Part shown: one piece after another, positions 43,736 to 54,599 of the stretch
Position numbering within the stretch: the first letter of the stretch is position 1
Layout of the letters: each line of letters begins with the position of its first letter
Origin: Heliocidaris erythrogramma
Taxonomy: Eukaryota > Echinodermata > Echinoidea > Camarodonta > Echinometridae
DNA: 64,000 nt
Direction of reading: 5' to 3'
Assembly: GCA_025617745.1 (NCBI GenBank)
Contig: CM046861.1
Span: 17,085,563 to 17,149,562, forward strand
Program-made: the position numbers and the translations under genes
The notes under the pieces: model-generated
What the model was told of the DNA's origin: nothing
Seen by the model: only the letters and a program-made list of their open reading frames with translations
Databases searched by the model: none

Positions 43736-44529
43736 TCTATATTACTAAAAAAAATGGATTCTGTCTGTCTGTCTGTCCGGCTATGCGTTTCGCCATCTGT
43801 TGACGCATTGAGTTGAAAGTTGGTATAGGGATAGGTGTTGGGTCCACGAGGTTTGTGGCGCACTTTTCGTGTTGATCCGAGAGGTCAAAGGTCATCTAGG
43901 GGTCAAATAGGGTCAAATCTTAACCGAAAGTGCTATGGAGTTGAAAGTTGGTATAGGGATAGGTGTTGGGTCCACGAGGTTTGTGGCGCACTTTTCGTGT
44001 TGATCCTAGAGGTCAAAGGTCATCTAGGGGTCAAATAGGGTCAAATCTTAACCGAAAGTGCTATGGAGTTGAAAGTTGGTATAGGGATAGGTGTTGGGTC
44101 CACGAGGTTTGTGGCGCACTTTTCGTGTTGATCCGAGAGGTCAAAGGTCATCTAGGGGTCAAATAGGATCAAATCTTAACCGAAAGTGCTATGGAGTTGA
44201 AAGTTGGTATAGGGATAGGTGTTGGGTCCACGAGGTTTGTGGCGCACTTTTCGTGTTGATCCGAGAGGTCAAAGGTCATCTAGGGTCAAATAGGGTCAAA
44301 TCTTAACCGAAAGTGCTATGGGGACCCAAGTTGGCATGTGGGGTGAAGTTAGGTTAGCGAAAATTTTGGCGCTGATTACAAGGTCATCCGAGGTCATTTC
44401 AAGGTCAAATGGTAGGGAATGTCCTATGGAGACCAAGGATGAGATTTGTTTATTTGCAAAGTCTGAGAACCGCGTACGTCCGAGAAGCGCGTATGTCCGA
44501 GAACCGCGATCCCCCGGGTAATCGGCTAG
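43736..44529 (+). mobile_element. Non-autonomous Helitron-like element
   Basis: The 5' end TCTATATTACTAAAA follows an A, and the 3' end CTAG is followed by T at 44530. This matches Helitron 5'-TC...CTRR-3' insertion between A and T. A weak GC-rich hairpin (CCGCGATC...ATCGG) precedes CTAG. There are no terminal inverted repeats and no Rep/helicase ORF. The interior is a tandem array of a 128-bp unit. It separates two copies of a retrotransposon 3' UTR. Confidence 0.6.
43810..44320 (+). repeat. 128-bp tandem repeat, four copies
   Basis: Units start at 43810, 43938, 44066 and 44194 with GAGTTGAAAGTTGGTATAGG and contain GGTCAAAGGTCATCTAGG. Copies are almost identical; the last lacks six bases. 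The identical 67-71 codon ORFs in each unit are not supported as genes. Confidence 0.93.
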
Positions 44530-44530
44530 T

Positions 44531-44722
44531 GATCTATAATATTCATTCAGTGTGATTAATATGAATGTACCATGTACTATATATTTCATTATATTATGTA
44601 TTTCTGAAAGCTGTATAATTTTCTATACATTTTGATAATTGTGTTATGTACATCAACTAAAAATGAAGTATGATTTTCATTTGTACTGAATGAATGCAAT
44701 AAAGAATGCTACAAAACAAAAT
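44531..44722 (+). mobile_element. Second copy of retrotransposon 3' UTR
   Basis: Matches 43488-43675: TCTATAATATTCATTC, ATTTGTACTGAATGAATGCA, AATAAAGAATGCTACAAAAC. It represents another 5'-truncated insertion or a duplication of the same 3' end, split by the Helitron-like element. Confidence 0.75.
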
Positions 44723-45154
44723 ATTACTTATATTTCAAGTACGTTTTGGCAGTCACGTTAAATTATTAAAGCACACAGATACTTTAAAGTTATAATTCAA
44801 ATACCATCACGAAACAATCGTTAGGACACGTCTGTGTGTGTGTGGGTACATTCAATCCATTCTCAACTACAAAATTATAAATACAGGAAAGCCACCTTTA
44901 ATAGTATCAACTATTCCACAACGGTCTTTGCACTGTGTGAGTCGAATGATACTGAGATGATGGTGGAGTGGCTACGGGGGCGGGAGCAGGCCCCCTACCC
45001 CAATCGAATGGCAAAAAGAGGGGGAGAGGGGAAAGGGGAAACAGAGACAGGAAACTAGAAAGAGTGCATGGAGATTATGGTGAAAAGACGATGATACGAG
45101 CACTTCCCATCGCTTCATTCCATTCGATGGGAATTTTCTCTCGCATTTCACCCG
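44723..45154. other. No gene recognised
   Basis: TG microsatellite near 44831 and a GA-rich stretch at 45015-45065. ORFs are low-complexity. Confidence 0.4.
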
Positions 45155-45158
45155 TTAA

Positions 45159-45761
45159 AGGAGTACTCCGGTCTGAAAATAACATTAATCGAATGAATAA
45201 AGTAAAATGAAACAAGCAAAACACTGAAAATTTAATTGAAATCCGATTAAAAATAACGAAGTTATTGAATTTTTAGGTTTTGCATTATTTTGGGAAACAG
45301 TTCTATGCATGTCATCATGAATATGTAATGAGTGAGCTGATGATGTCACGTCCCCACTTTCCTTTTTTAACTATATTATATGAAAATCTTCATTATTTCA
45401 TTTTTTCATACATGTCTATAAAAAATATCTCCCTTGTAACAAAATAAGTTACAGCAATGATGAACTTACACATTAAATAAGGAGTCAGTCCTTTTAGTTA
45501 TAGGCTTGGAGCAGAAAATTTGAAAAAATTGCAATTTCATATAATAAAATACAAAAGAAAAAGTGGGGATATGACATCATCAGCTCACTCACTGCATATT
45601 CATGATGACGTGCACATAACTGTTTTACCAAAATAATGCAAAACTTAAAATTCCATAACTTCATTATTTTTCATCCGATTTCGATGAAATTTTCAGTGAT
45701 TTGTTTGTTTAATTTTATTCTATTTATTCAGTTCATATTAATTTCAGGCCGGAGTACCCCT
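45159..45761. mobile_element. TTAA-flanked foldback MITE
   Basis: AGGAGTACTCCGG at the left and CCGGAGTACCCCT at the right, flanked by TTAA (45155-45158 and 45762-45765). Long inverted arms: TTTGCATTATTTTGGGAAAC against a right-hand TTTTACCAAAATAATGCAAA. The centre is TATAAAAAATATCTCCC. The 19971-20165 fragment is of the same family. Confidence 0.85.
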
Positions 45762-45765
45762 TTAA

Positions 45766-46624
45766 AGTCTGTTAGCTAAGGACCATTGGGGTTTGATAAT
45801 ACTTCGGCTACTGACTTCCATTTATTATTGGCTTTCATAAGGATAAAAAACGGGTTAGATGGCTTATTATACCTTATTGCTAGGATCTTCACAGTGATTT
45901 CACGACACCTTTTTCAGCAATTTACATTGATCCATTAACGAATGGATAGATGATTACAAAGAGAATTCATTGGTAAGACAGAGTTGTGAATAGATCTTTT
46001 TTTTTTTTTTAGTATTACATGACAATGTTAAGGCCCTGCCATGCCTGCCGTGCGCAACATCGCTTGCATCAAGGAGTATTCGCAACAATCATGTAAAGCA
46101 AAATAGCTCGATTTTGTGAATACCAGCAAGAGTCCGGTTCAAATGTATAGATCGCCTAGTCCCTTAATCATGTTAATTGTCATTCTTTTCAAGCTCCTCC
46201 CTTATCCTTTGAAAAGCCGCCATTAAATTTCAGGAAAGGATGTTGCATTTTCTAACTCTATGGTCCGGCTAATTGTTCAGCGGCACCAAATCTTTTGTTA
46301 GCCAACAGCGATTGGAACCCGAGTTTATCAATAGCTGCTCTGGTAACCCTCCAGCTTTTATTTTTCATTAATCCTTCCTCCGTAATTGCATCTTGTCATT
46401 TGTCCATTCAAACTAGTTAAATGGGAGTTAGGAACTACACTGTTTAATGAACTTAGGATACAGCCATCAGCCGCAGAGGAAACTCATCACTGCTCACTGC
46501 ATTCCAAGCTTTGAATGTAACAAGTCTTACCACTTCTGCACCTTCAGTTCGTGAGCCCAGTTTACATTCTGCAAGGTTCTAACTTCGATCTATTTCTCTC
46601 TCAGACAAGATTACGAACATCACC
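45766..46624. other. 5' region of homeobox copy A
   Basis: No repeat recognised in 46060-46620, unusual for this window, so it may hold regulatory sequence. TCTCTCTCAG at 46595-46604 resembles a splice acceptor, so a 5' non-coding exon is possible. Confidence 0.4.
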
Positions 46625-46762
46625 ATGCTAGCATCCTTCTCCCAACTGACGAAGAAGCAGGTCAGCATTCTTGAGGCTGAATTCAACGTCAACACACGCC
46701 CTGATATCACTACTAGGGACTGGCTGGCACAAACACTGAAACTTAGTAACCTCTTGATTCAC
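46625..46762 (+). CDS. Homeobox copy A, exon 1 (N-terminal homeodomain)
   Basis: First of two exons of a 207-residue paired-class homeodomain protein, paralogous to 57281-58271. It reads MLASFSQLTKKQVSILEAEF, then RPDITTRDWLAQTLKLSNLL and IH, followed by a GTAAGTTT donor in phase 0. P26-D27, T30-R31 and L34-A35 follow the paired-class pattern, and the intron between residues 46 and 47 is a classic paired-class position. The homeodomain starts at the initiator Met, so no basic N-terminal arm is present. The start used by copy B is ATT here (46613-46615), so the next in-frame ATG is taken. Resemblance to sea-urchin Pmar1/Phb is inferred from layout and class, not from an alignment. Confidence 0.82.
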
Positions 46763-47052
46763 GTAAGTTTTGATTAGGCCTAACACTGACCACAATTGGT
46801 TTTGATCATTGTAATCTACATTGATAGAAATTTTGAATTGAAGGACCCGTCATTTTGATTGTACATATATATTTCGAATTTATCAAAGTAAAAACGAATG
46901 GAGACTCTTGTGTTAATCTGAATAATGTTATTTACTGTTTTACTATGTTTTAGTTTTGTATTTCATCCAGTTTTGAAATCTCGAGTTTCTTGTTGTAGTA
47001 TTCGTTTGCCAACCAGTCAAAGACAATATTCTTGTGCGTCACATTTTTTTAG

Positions 47053-47538
47053 GTTTGGTTCCAGATCCATCGCTTAAGGCTCCGTCACAGGCCAAATCCG
47101 AAAGCAGCACTTCAGACGAGCAATGACGACATAAACGAATATTCCGAGCATCTCACGATTCCCAACAGGACATACAGAAAACGGAAATCTCCTTGTGACA
47201 TCAGTGACTACGAGTGGACGTCTCATCTCTGCAAGAAATCATCCACCGCTCCAGCACCGATGTCTGTTGACTCACTCTATCACAACAGTCGACCTTCATG
47301 TTTTCCAGTGACGTCATCAAGCTACCATCCCTCGGTTTGTGGCGCCATCCAGGAAAGAGGATCACGTGACACTCCAAGCGGCGCCACCAGTTCGCTGATG
47401 TCCGTTGACTTTCTCTCCCGTAGCAGCCGTATTGCGCCTGGATGTGTGCCGAGCCACGGAACAGGATATCTCTCTAGATTACCGGTGTTTTATCCGCCAG
47501 CTGCCTTACAACCCATCGCGTACTCTCTTGTAAACTGA
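47053..47538 (+). CDS. Homeobox copy A, exon 2 (altered recognition helix and C-terminus)
   Basis: Follows a TTTTTTTAG acceptor in phase 0. Opens VWFQIHRLRLRHRP: homeodomain Asn51 is Ile (codon ATC at 47065) and Arg52 is His, where copy B has WFQNRR. Asn51 makes the key adenine contact in almost all homeodomains, so normal DNA binding is doubtful. Conserved with copy B are RKRKSPCDI (a likely nuclear localisation signal), CKKS, the RDTPS segment and SSLMSVDFLSRSSR. An internal MSVDSLYHNSR at residues 116-126 looks like a partial duplicate of the latter. The two PIDLS motifs of copy B are absent. The frame is open to TGA, so it is either a diverged functional paralogue or an early pseudogene. 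Confidence 0.82.
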   Translation, partial: VWFQIHRLRLRHRPNPKAALQTSNDDINEYSEHLTIPNRTYRKRKSPCDISDYEWTSHLCKKSSTAPAPMSVDSLYHNSRPSCFPVTSSSYHPSVCGAIQERGSRDTPSGATSSLMSVDFLSRSSRIAPGCVPSHGTGYLSRLPVFYPPAALQPIAYSLVN

Positions 47539-47887
47539 GCGTTGAATTTTACCATCTGCTCCTCTCATTATGAAGTAGCAGAAATGTTGCGATTCTTGCC
47601 CTAATTAATTCTGTTAGTTATGTACTGTTAAAATCATTATTTCCATGCACTTATTATCCCTGTAAAGCCGTTTTTGTTTGTTTGGGGTTTTTTTTTTTTT
47701 TGGGGGGGGGGGTAGTAGAATGTTATTCAATGTTTTTGCTTTCGTTTTGTAAACTACGTTTTAGCTTTTCTTGTTTTCTTATTTTCAGAAATATAATATA
47801 GTTTATTGAGCACATTTGCTCAACAAGGATACACAATAATATCGAGTACAGGACATAACAAAATTAAATACAGCAAAGTGAAAATAA
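47539..47887. other. 3' flank of homeobox copy A
   Basis: A T-rich/poly-G tract at 47687-47712; probably 3' UTR at the proximal side. Nothing else recognised. Confidence 0.4.
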
Positions 47888-47891
47888 TACA

Positions 47892-48930
47892 GGTTTTTGC
47901 GGTCAATTTCGTAAGTTCATCAGTCAAATTCATACTACGTGCATTCAATTTAGAAGAATTTGGCCGTGTACACGCATTTAAGCATTCAAATTAATATTTC
48001 ATGCATTCGTATTAGTACTTTTTTTCAATTTAGAACGGGAGGTGATGCGGTTGCGCAATACCGTTATTCCAGCATTCAAATTCATTTCAGAGCATTCTTT
48101 TTCGCACATTGAGCATTCGAATTCGTAATATACGTCGAATACATTTTATTTGGTTGTTCTTCTTTATTAATTTTGATATATTTGTTTCGAATTCCATATG
48201 AGCTTTTATGTATTCTTTTATTCATGTAAGCTACTTTTAATGAATTCATGTTTATCTCATCTACATATATTTCATCAATTTTTGTAAATTATTGACTTAC
48301 TTTTCTCTAATTTATGGTCTAACAAATTTACACAATAATTATTGTTCATACATAATGTTATATTGTTAAATGTATGTAAGTGGGTGTAATAACTAATAAA
48401 GTTATTTAGGAAAATTATTTCTTTCATAAAAGTATCTGTGTTTTTCATTGGGGAGGGTTGGGGTATTGAGTTTAAGTCCATGAGAGTGCGTCTCAAATGG
48501 AAGCGTAATTTGGAGTGGTGTAGACTTGTATTACTTGCATATACAAGCTATAAGGCCTATGGAATGGAACTGAGTAATGAAAAGGAAGCCTAACCATGCA
48601 TTACAAAACAATTATTTCAAAGTAAATGAATTAAAAGTCCAAATACCTTAAACATGCTAAATTGAATGGGCTTATTACGAATTCGAATGCCCACGTGCGA
48701 ATTTGAATGCTGGCAGAGACGCTTTCCGGCATGGTGGCGAATTTGAATGCTCCCAACCGACTTTTTATTTTGAATGAGAAAAGTGTTAAATTGTTTGATC
48801 TAAGTGCGAATTTGAATGACCGAAATACCAAGTCGAATGATGAATTTTACGGTGCAGATTTTTTTCGCTAATTTGAATGACTCTTATAGCAAATTGAATG
48901 AAAAAAGTCCGAAATCGACCGCAAAAAACC
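47892..48930. mobile_element. TIR element with subterminal CATTCAAATTCG array, copy 2
   Basis: Ends GGTTTTTGCGGTCAATTTCG and CGACCGCAAAAAACC, the same family as 41903-42877. Flanked by TACA (47888-47891) and TATA (48931-48934), one mismatch from a 4-bp duplication. Left and right thirds again carry CATTCAAATT and GAATTTGAATG motifs in opposite orientation. It lies between the two homeobox genes. Confidence 0.8.
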
Positions 48931-48974
48931 TATATTATTGATCGATTGCATGCAAAACATTTTTGGTGCTGGAT

Positions 48975-49215
48975 GACTAAAGACATAGCGAGAGAAAGAG
49001 AGAGTGAGTGAACAGAAAAGAATGAAAAGAGAGAGAGAGATAGAACGGGAGAGCACGCTGGAAAAAGAGACATGGAGAGAGAGGAAAAGAGAGTGAGCAG
49101 AAAGAGAGGGGAAGTGAAAGAAAAGTAGAGAGAGAAAGAAAGAGAGGGTCTACAGAGAGAGATAAAAGCATAAAAAAGAGCAGGAAGAGAGAGAGGTAGA
49201 GAAGAAGCTGAATAC
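48975..49215. repeat. GA-rich low-complexity tract
   Basis: AGAGAGA-rich DNA; two minus-strand Leu/Ser-rich ORFs are artefacts. Confidence 0.9.
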
Positions 49216-49259
49216 ACAAGAGACAGTCGACAAAAAATGATGATTTTGTCCATGACATT

Positions 49260-50090
49260 TACAAAAAGAGTGCATAGGCTTGTTTCTTCATCAGTATAAT
49301 GATCAGTCTACTTCATAACATTTTTTTGTTTGTTTTAGTTGTAGTCTTTATGTTTCGTTCTTTATTGACATATGATAAAAGTGAGTTAAATCTCCACATT
49401 CATTTTCAGATCACGGTTGTCAACCTGAAAATTGTTTGAGGCAGGGGCGTCGCAAAGTTATCGTGAATGGGGATGTAGTATCAAATGTGCTTACAATTGC
49501 AGAAAAATCCATTGTAACGAGCAAAATTCGAAATATTATCCGATCTATACCTGCAACTTTGCTGACATAAAAGGACTGTTTAAATTTGAGGACAAATTTT
49601 CAGATAAACCCCAAGAAATATTATAAATCCATCTGCCGACATAATGTTGAAGGATCGAAGTGGCCAATATTTCGTTCTGTACTTATACGCATCTTTCTTT
49701 GCAATGTTTGCATTGAATACACTCTTGATTCTTTCAGCGTTTAATGTATTGACTATAGGACCATCTTAATTCATTATCTGATGCAAGGGGGATTATAAAG
49801 ACTTTACCTTCAAGCTTTATTGTGTCACTTCAGCTTATTCATTAGTCCCCGTACCGCCACAATATGTTGTTGTTTTTACATTCATGCAATCAGTTTTCAG
49901 TTTGCCCGAACACAGTGACGGTTATGACTGATTTGTTGTAATGGTCGGAGGAAAGTCTCAAGTACCTTTATTTCATTCCCTGATTCATCCTTCAATAATT
50001 ATTAGTTAGTTATAATTAATTACAAACGGGAATAAAACATTTCCTAAAACGCAATCCCCGGCGCATTCCTACTTCTACAGGAGACCCGGA
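49260..50090. other. No gene recognised
   Basis: GCAGGGGCGTCGCAAAG at 49441 is a dispersed-repeat edge. No supported exon; the ORF at 49432-49626 has no domain. Confidence 0.35.
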
Positions 50091-50109
50091 AAGCAAAACA
50101 CATAATACC

Positions 50110-50560
50110 TTATAGTACGGTGGCATAGCTCCGATTTGGGCAGAATTGTGCACTTTTGTCCAGGGGTGTCGATCCGTGCTTATGATTGGGGGATGACCGG
50201 CGAGGTAGCGAAGCGAATGAGCGGGGGAGGGTGTGGGAGTGTGTGAAGCCCCACACCAGGGACACCAATGGAAAGAAGGAATGCACGGATCTACGCCAAT
50301 GGACGGAACCCCTTATTTGAGAATAACATTGCGAGCGAACAAATTTTCTTCGATATTTTCGCATTGAAATTATGGCATTTCTTATCTCCTTAATTCTAAT
50401 CATTAAAGAATGTGATGGTATATTTCAATAGCAAACATAATGAGTTTGGATAATTATTAGTTTTAAGTTAATGTAGCATAATTCTTATTCACTTTATCCA
50501 AAAAATATTGGGGGATGATAGAACAGCCCCCCCCCCCCCCCCCCCCCCGGATAGAACCCA
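50110..50560. repeat. Dispersed repeat, inverted copy of 31430-31645
   Basis: CGGATCTACGCCAATGGACG, AATAACATTGCGAGCGAAC and GATGGTATATTTCAA match 31430-31645 in opposite orientation. Followed by poly-C at 50527-50548. Confidence 0.75.
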
Positions 50561-50849
50561 TACTTTTGTCTAAAAGAGCCAAACGTGGAACAGTTTTTAA
50601 ATGAATTATTATTACTTACTGAGCAATATTAGATAATGGAAGCGTAAGTGTTCCCCTGAGGTGGAAAATTGCCACATTCATCCTATGTTTCTGCTTTATG
50701 TGACCTTTATACATTCCATTCTCATGAAAAATATCACTTTGCTTTGTTCTTTAAAGCAGAGAAATCAGAGAAGCAGATTGCTGAAAGTTTTGACAAAATT
50801 GGACAAACAATAAGAAAGTTGTGATTTTTTTTAAGTTGTAATAAATCAC

Positions 50850-51300
50850 TATACAAATAATTTCCTGGTACTACAAAATTTCATCAACTATATTATACTC
50901 GACGAACCCGGACGCAACCCGGACGCCGTAATTTCAGAACAATCGCAAAGCTTGGACGAACTCCTTTTTCTGCACAAAAGGGGTTCGTGCGATTGAATAT
51001 AGGCGGCTTCCAGAAAGCGTAAATGCGCTGCGTTTCTGGCCCGGGACATAATTGAGAATTGATCGTCGGCATAGTTTTGTGCGCAAACTGAATTGTTCAG
51101 CAAATTTTGTTACATACCTGCGTGGTAACCTGGGGAGCGTTTCATCAAGCGTTTGGTCGGTGATATTTACTGACAAATTTGCTCTCAGCCAATCAGCTGC
51201 AAGGATTTCAGTAGCTTATAACAGTTGTCGGTAAAACTCACTGACAAAATGCTTGATGAAACGCTCCCCAGATCACGTCTCTTTTTTGAGCCACATTGAA
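50850..51300. repeat. Dispersed repeat related to 8535-8730 with nested MITE
   Basis: ATACAAATAATTTCCTGGTA and ATTATACTCGACGAACCCGG recur from 8.54-8.69 kb. The remainder contains the MITE at 51130-51271. Confidence 0.6.
51130..51271. mobile_element. Foldback MITE with CTGGGGAGCG ends
   Basis: CTGGGGAGCGTTTCATCAAG and CTTGATGAAACGCTCCCCAG are perfect 20-base inverted termini; 142 bp in all. An ACTGACAAATTTGC-like internal arm is also partly inverted. Confidence 0.88.
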
Positions 51301-51890
51301 AATCACTATACATTATGGGAATTTCAAATTGGCCGAATCGGTACGGTCACTTTGATGTAGCGGCGACCAACATGCCCATTCGCTCCAACACAAAAAATGA
51401 CTAGAATGTCAATTTTTCAAATTGTATAAATTTGTATGTCAATTTTTCAAATTGTATAACTTTGTAATAAATTTTATGATCTTTTACATTTTGGAGAACC
51501 TATAACAGTATTCTATCTACAATATAGTTTGAGTACTGCCCCGAGGGAAAAGGCGCTCAGGAGAAAACAGGATGTTGGTGTACGGCAAATGGGAGAGTTG
51601 ACCGTGAATACGTCACAATCGATTCACCAAATTGCCAAGATGGGATTCGCAAAGATGTAGTGATCTCATTTTTCAAACATTCATAACTTTCTTATTCTTT
51701 GTCCGATTTCTTTCAAACTTTCACCATCCCGTTCCTCTGCTTTCACCCAAATCAGCTTTTTACAAAGCTTGGATTGCCCATGAATATGATTGAAAACGGT
51801 GAAACACGATCAAAACTACTTTCGAAAAATAAAATCAAGGGCAATTTCAAAGGCCTATTGTACTGCCCATAGAAATCAGGTTCGGATGAC

Positions 51891-54017
51891 TTGTCTCGAA
51901 TGGGTGGGTTGCGGGAGCGGGAACGGGCACACCCTTTCGAGACAAGCCCCCCCCCCCCGGTTATCTCGAATGGACGCGTTACCAGCGAGAAGTTCAATGA
52001 ACGCGCCACTTCGAGACAACCGGGGGGGGCTTTCCTCGAATGGGTGTGTTGAGTAGACTTTTGTAACAGACGTTTTAGAAATTTTTGAAAAATGTACTCT
52101 TGCTGTTTTTTTTTTTCGTTTTTCTTTTGTCTAAGATGTAGAAAATATAATAAAACAGTATCTAAAAAAAGCTTTTGACAAGGAAATCATTATTTGTGCA
52201 AAAAAAAATAGGAGAATTGAATAATTATGCATTAAAACACACGGGGACGAAAGGGCAAGTGGCGTAGCTAGGATTTTTGTGTTTATTTATTTATTATTAT
52301 TTTTGTTTGGCGTGACCTGGGCCCCGTAACATAAAGAGTGTTTAGCTGATATCGCTGAAAGCATGACTGGAAAAATGAGGTAAGTACCTCCGTTTTATTC
52401 ATATTATATGACGATGTCAATATTTTTTAATAAATCATAACAATAATTATGTAAAATTCTAATGTAAGTAGCATTCTATGACAATGAATTGTGCATATAT
52501 ATAAGATGAAAGCTGATATTTTACCGGAATTAAGACGCTTTTTATCCTATCGCGCAACCCCGTTTCAGTGACAAGAAGCACACGCTGACGGAACAACCAA
52601 GGGTCCTTCGCCCGTGATCTCCGGCAGACCTCGCGTTTTTTCTGACTTGGACGATGCAAATTTCATTGTGCTTGTAAAACTAATTTGTTATGATGGTATT
52701 ATTATGACCCATGTCTCCTACTATTTCTTAACACACTTGGGCAAACCCACAAAATAGGGGCCGGATTTTTTCCAAGCTATTATAAGGCCAACCAATAACA
52801 ACATTCAACAGGCAGGGGGGTGTTTCATAAAGCTGTTCATAAGTTACGCACGACTGGTGATCAGTTCTTGTGCTAAATGATTAAGAATCTGACTAGTATA
52901 GCACCCAAGAACATGTTCCAGTCGTTCGTAAAGTCATTCGTAACTTTACGAACAGCTTTATGAAACACCCCCCAGGCCCACTATGTTTAACAACAGTAAT
53001 TAATAACAACATGCAACAGGCAGGCCAAACATTTGGGCCTGCCTGTTGCAAGCATGTTGTTATTGGTTGGCCTTATAATAGCTTGGAAAAAAAATCCGGC
53101 CCCTATTTTGTGGGTTTGCCCAAGTGTGTTAAGAAATAAGAGACATGGGTCATAATAATACCATCATAACAAATACACAATTAGTTTTACAAGCACAATG
53201 AAATTTGCATCGTCCAAGTCAGAAAAAAATTCTGCCGTACACAGCCCACCGGGCAAGCAACGCGAGGTCTGCCGGAGATCACGGGCGAAGGACCCTTGGT
53301 TGTTCCGTCAGCGTGTGCTTCTTGCCACTGAAACAGGGTTGCGCGATAGGATAAAAAGGCGTCTTAATTCCGGTAAAATATCAGCTTTCATCTTTATATA
53401 TGCACAATTCATTGTCAAAGAATGCTACTTACATTAGAATTTTACATAATTATTGTTATGATTTATTAAAAAATATTGACATCGTCATATAATATGAATA
53501 AAACGGAGGTACTTACCTCATTTTTCCAGTCATGCTTTCAGCGATATCAGCTAAACACTCTTTATGTTACGGGGCCCAGGTCACGCCAAACAAAAATAAT
53601 AATAAATAAATAAATACAAAAATCCTAGCTACGCCACTTGCCCTTTCGTCCCCGTGTGTTTTAATGCATAATTATTCAATTCTCCTATTTTTTTTGCACA
53701 AATAATGATTTCCTTGTCAAAAGCTTTTTTTAGATACTGTTTTATTATATTTTCTACATCTTAGACAAAAGAAAAACGAAAAAAAAAAAACAGCAAGAGT
53801 ACATTTTTCAAAAATTTCTAAAACGTCTGTTACAAAAGTCTACTCAACACACCCATTCGAGGAAAGCCCCCCCCCCCCCCCGGTTGTCTCGAAGTGGCGC
53901 GTTCATTGAACTTCTCGCTGGGAACGCGTCCATTCGAGATAACCGGGGGCTTGTCTCGAAAGGGTGTGCCCGTTCCCGCTCCCATCCCGCTCCCGCAACC
54001 CACCCATTCGAGACAAC
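51891..54017. mobile_element. Large inverted repeat, arms about 0.92-0.98 kb
   Basis: The left arm 51891-52814 and right arm 53036-54017 are near-perfect inverted copies, from TTGTCTCGAATGGG.GGGTTG at the outside to AACAACAT.CAACAGGCAGG at the inside. Both arms contain a CTCGAATGG.CGCGTT block with poly-C, an AACGTCTGTTACAAAAG block, and a stretch reading REVCRRSRAKDPWLFRQRVL (minus strand 52625-52566, plus strand about 53260-53320). The spacer holds the 52815-52973 MITE. The small ORF in each arm has no recognised domain. A transposon with long TIRs or a fold-back insertion is likely. Confidence 0.85.
52815..52973. mobile_element. Foldback MITE with GGGGGGTGTTTCATAAAGC ends
   Basis: GGGGGGTGTTTCATAAAGCT and AGCTTTATGAAACACCCCCC are inverted termini, with internal AAGTTACG/CGTAACTT pairs. 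It forms most of the spacer of the large inverted repeat. Confidence 0.88.
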
Positions 54018-54189
54018 AAGCCGGTTAGGCTTGCGTATAGGCGATTGTAATGTTCGCACATTTCTAAAGGTGATAGACAGGGCTATTGAAATTGCCTTCA
54101 GTTGATTTTTAACGTGTTGTGAATAAATCTGAATCTGAATCTGAAATTTGAATCTTATAATGAGGGTGTCATCCTTGTCTTCTCATCTA

Positions 54190-54420
54190 TTTTATGATTC
54201 ATGTTTCTCTTGAGTCCTGTTCGGATGTGATCCTAATGTTACCAAGATTTTACCCAAATTTGGCACAAATTAGTTTTTACATGTCATTTTCAAAACGATG
54301 CTGCTCTGTAAAGTATGTACGGATGGATGCCATCAAGGTATCACTTAAAAGCATAATGCTTTTAGTTTGTGGAAAATAGATAATTACTAGAGAACATAGT
54401 GTCGTCACAATAACCCTTTG
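54190..54420. other. No gene recognised
   Basis: Flank of the large inverted repeat; no feature supported. Confidence 0.3.
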
Positions 54421-54599
54421 TTTTAGGGTTTCGTGTGTTTTTTTTGTGGGAGGCACCGTATATATATGCCGAAGTATTCTTGCCTTAAAAGGCAAAACCG
54501 GGATGATACGAGACCAGGGTTTAGCCAGGGGCGGTGGTTGCGGCGGCCCCCCCCCCCCCCCCAAAAAAAAAGCGAAAGCGAAAGCAAAAAAGTGGGCGG

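Noticed and set aside
43835..44306. Three nearly identical 67-71 codon ORFs
   Set aside because: Each is one unit of the 128-bp tandem repeat; open because 128-bp units happen to lack stops, with no start context or domain.
48930..49258. Leu/Ser-rich minus-strand ORFs of 93-107 codons resembling membrane proteins
   Set aside because: Translation of a GA/CT-rich low-complexity tract.
52459..53437. 66- and 79-codon ORFs with REVCRRSRAKDPWLF
   Set aside because: The same sequence in both arms of the large inverted repeat; no recognised domain, so not called a gene although noted as a possible remnant.
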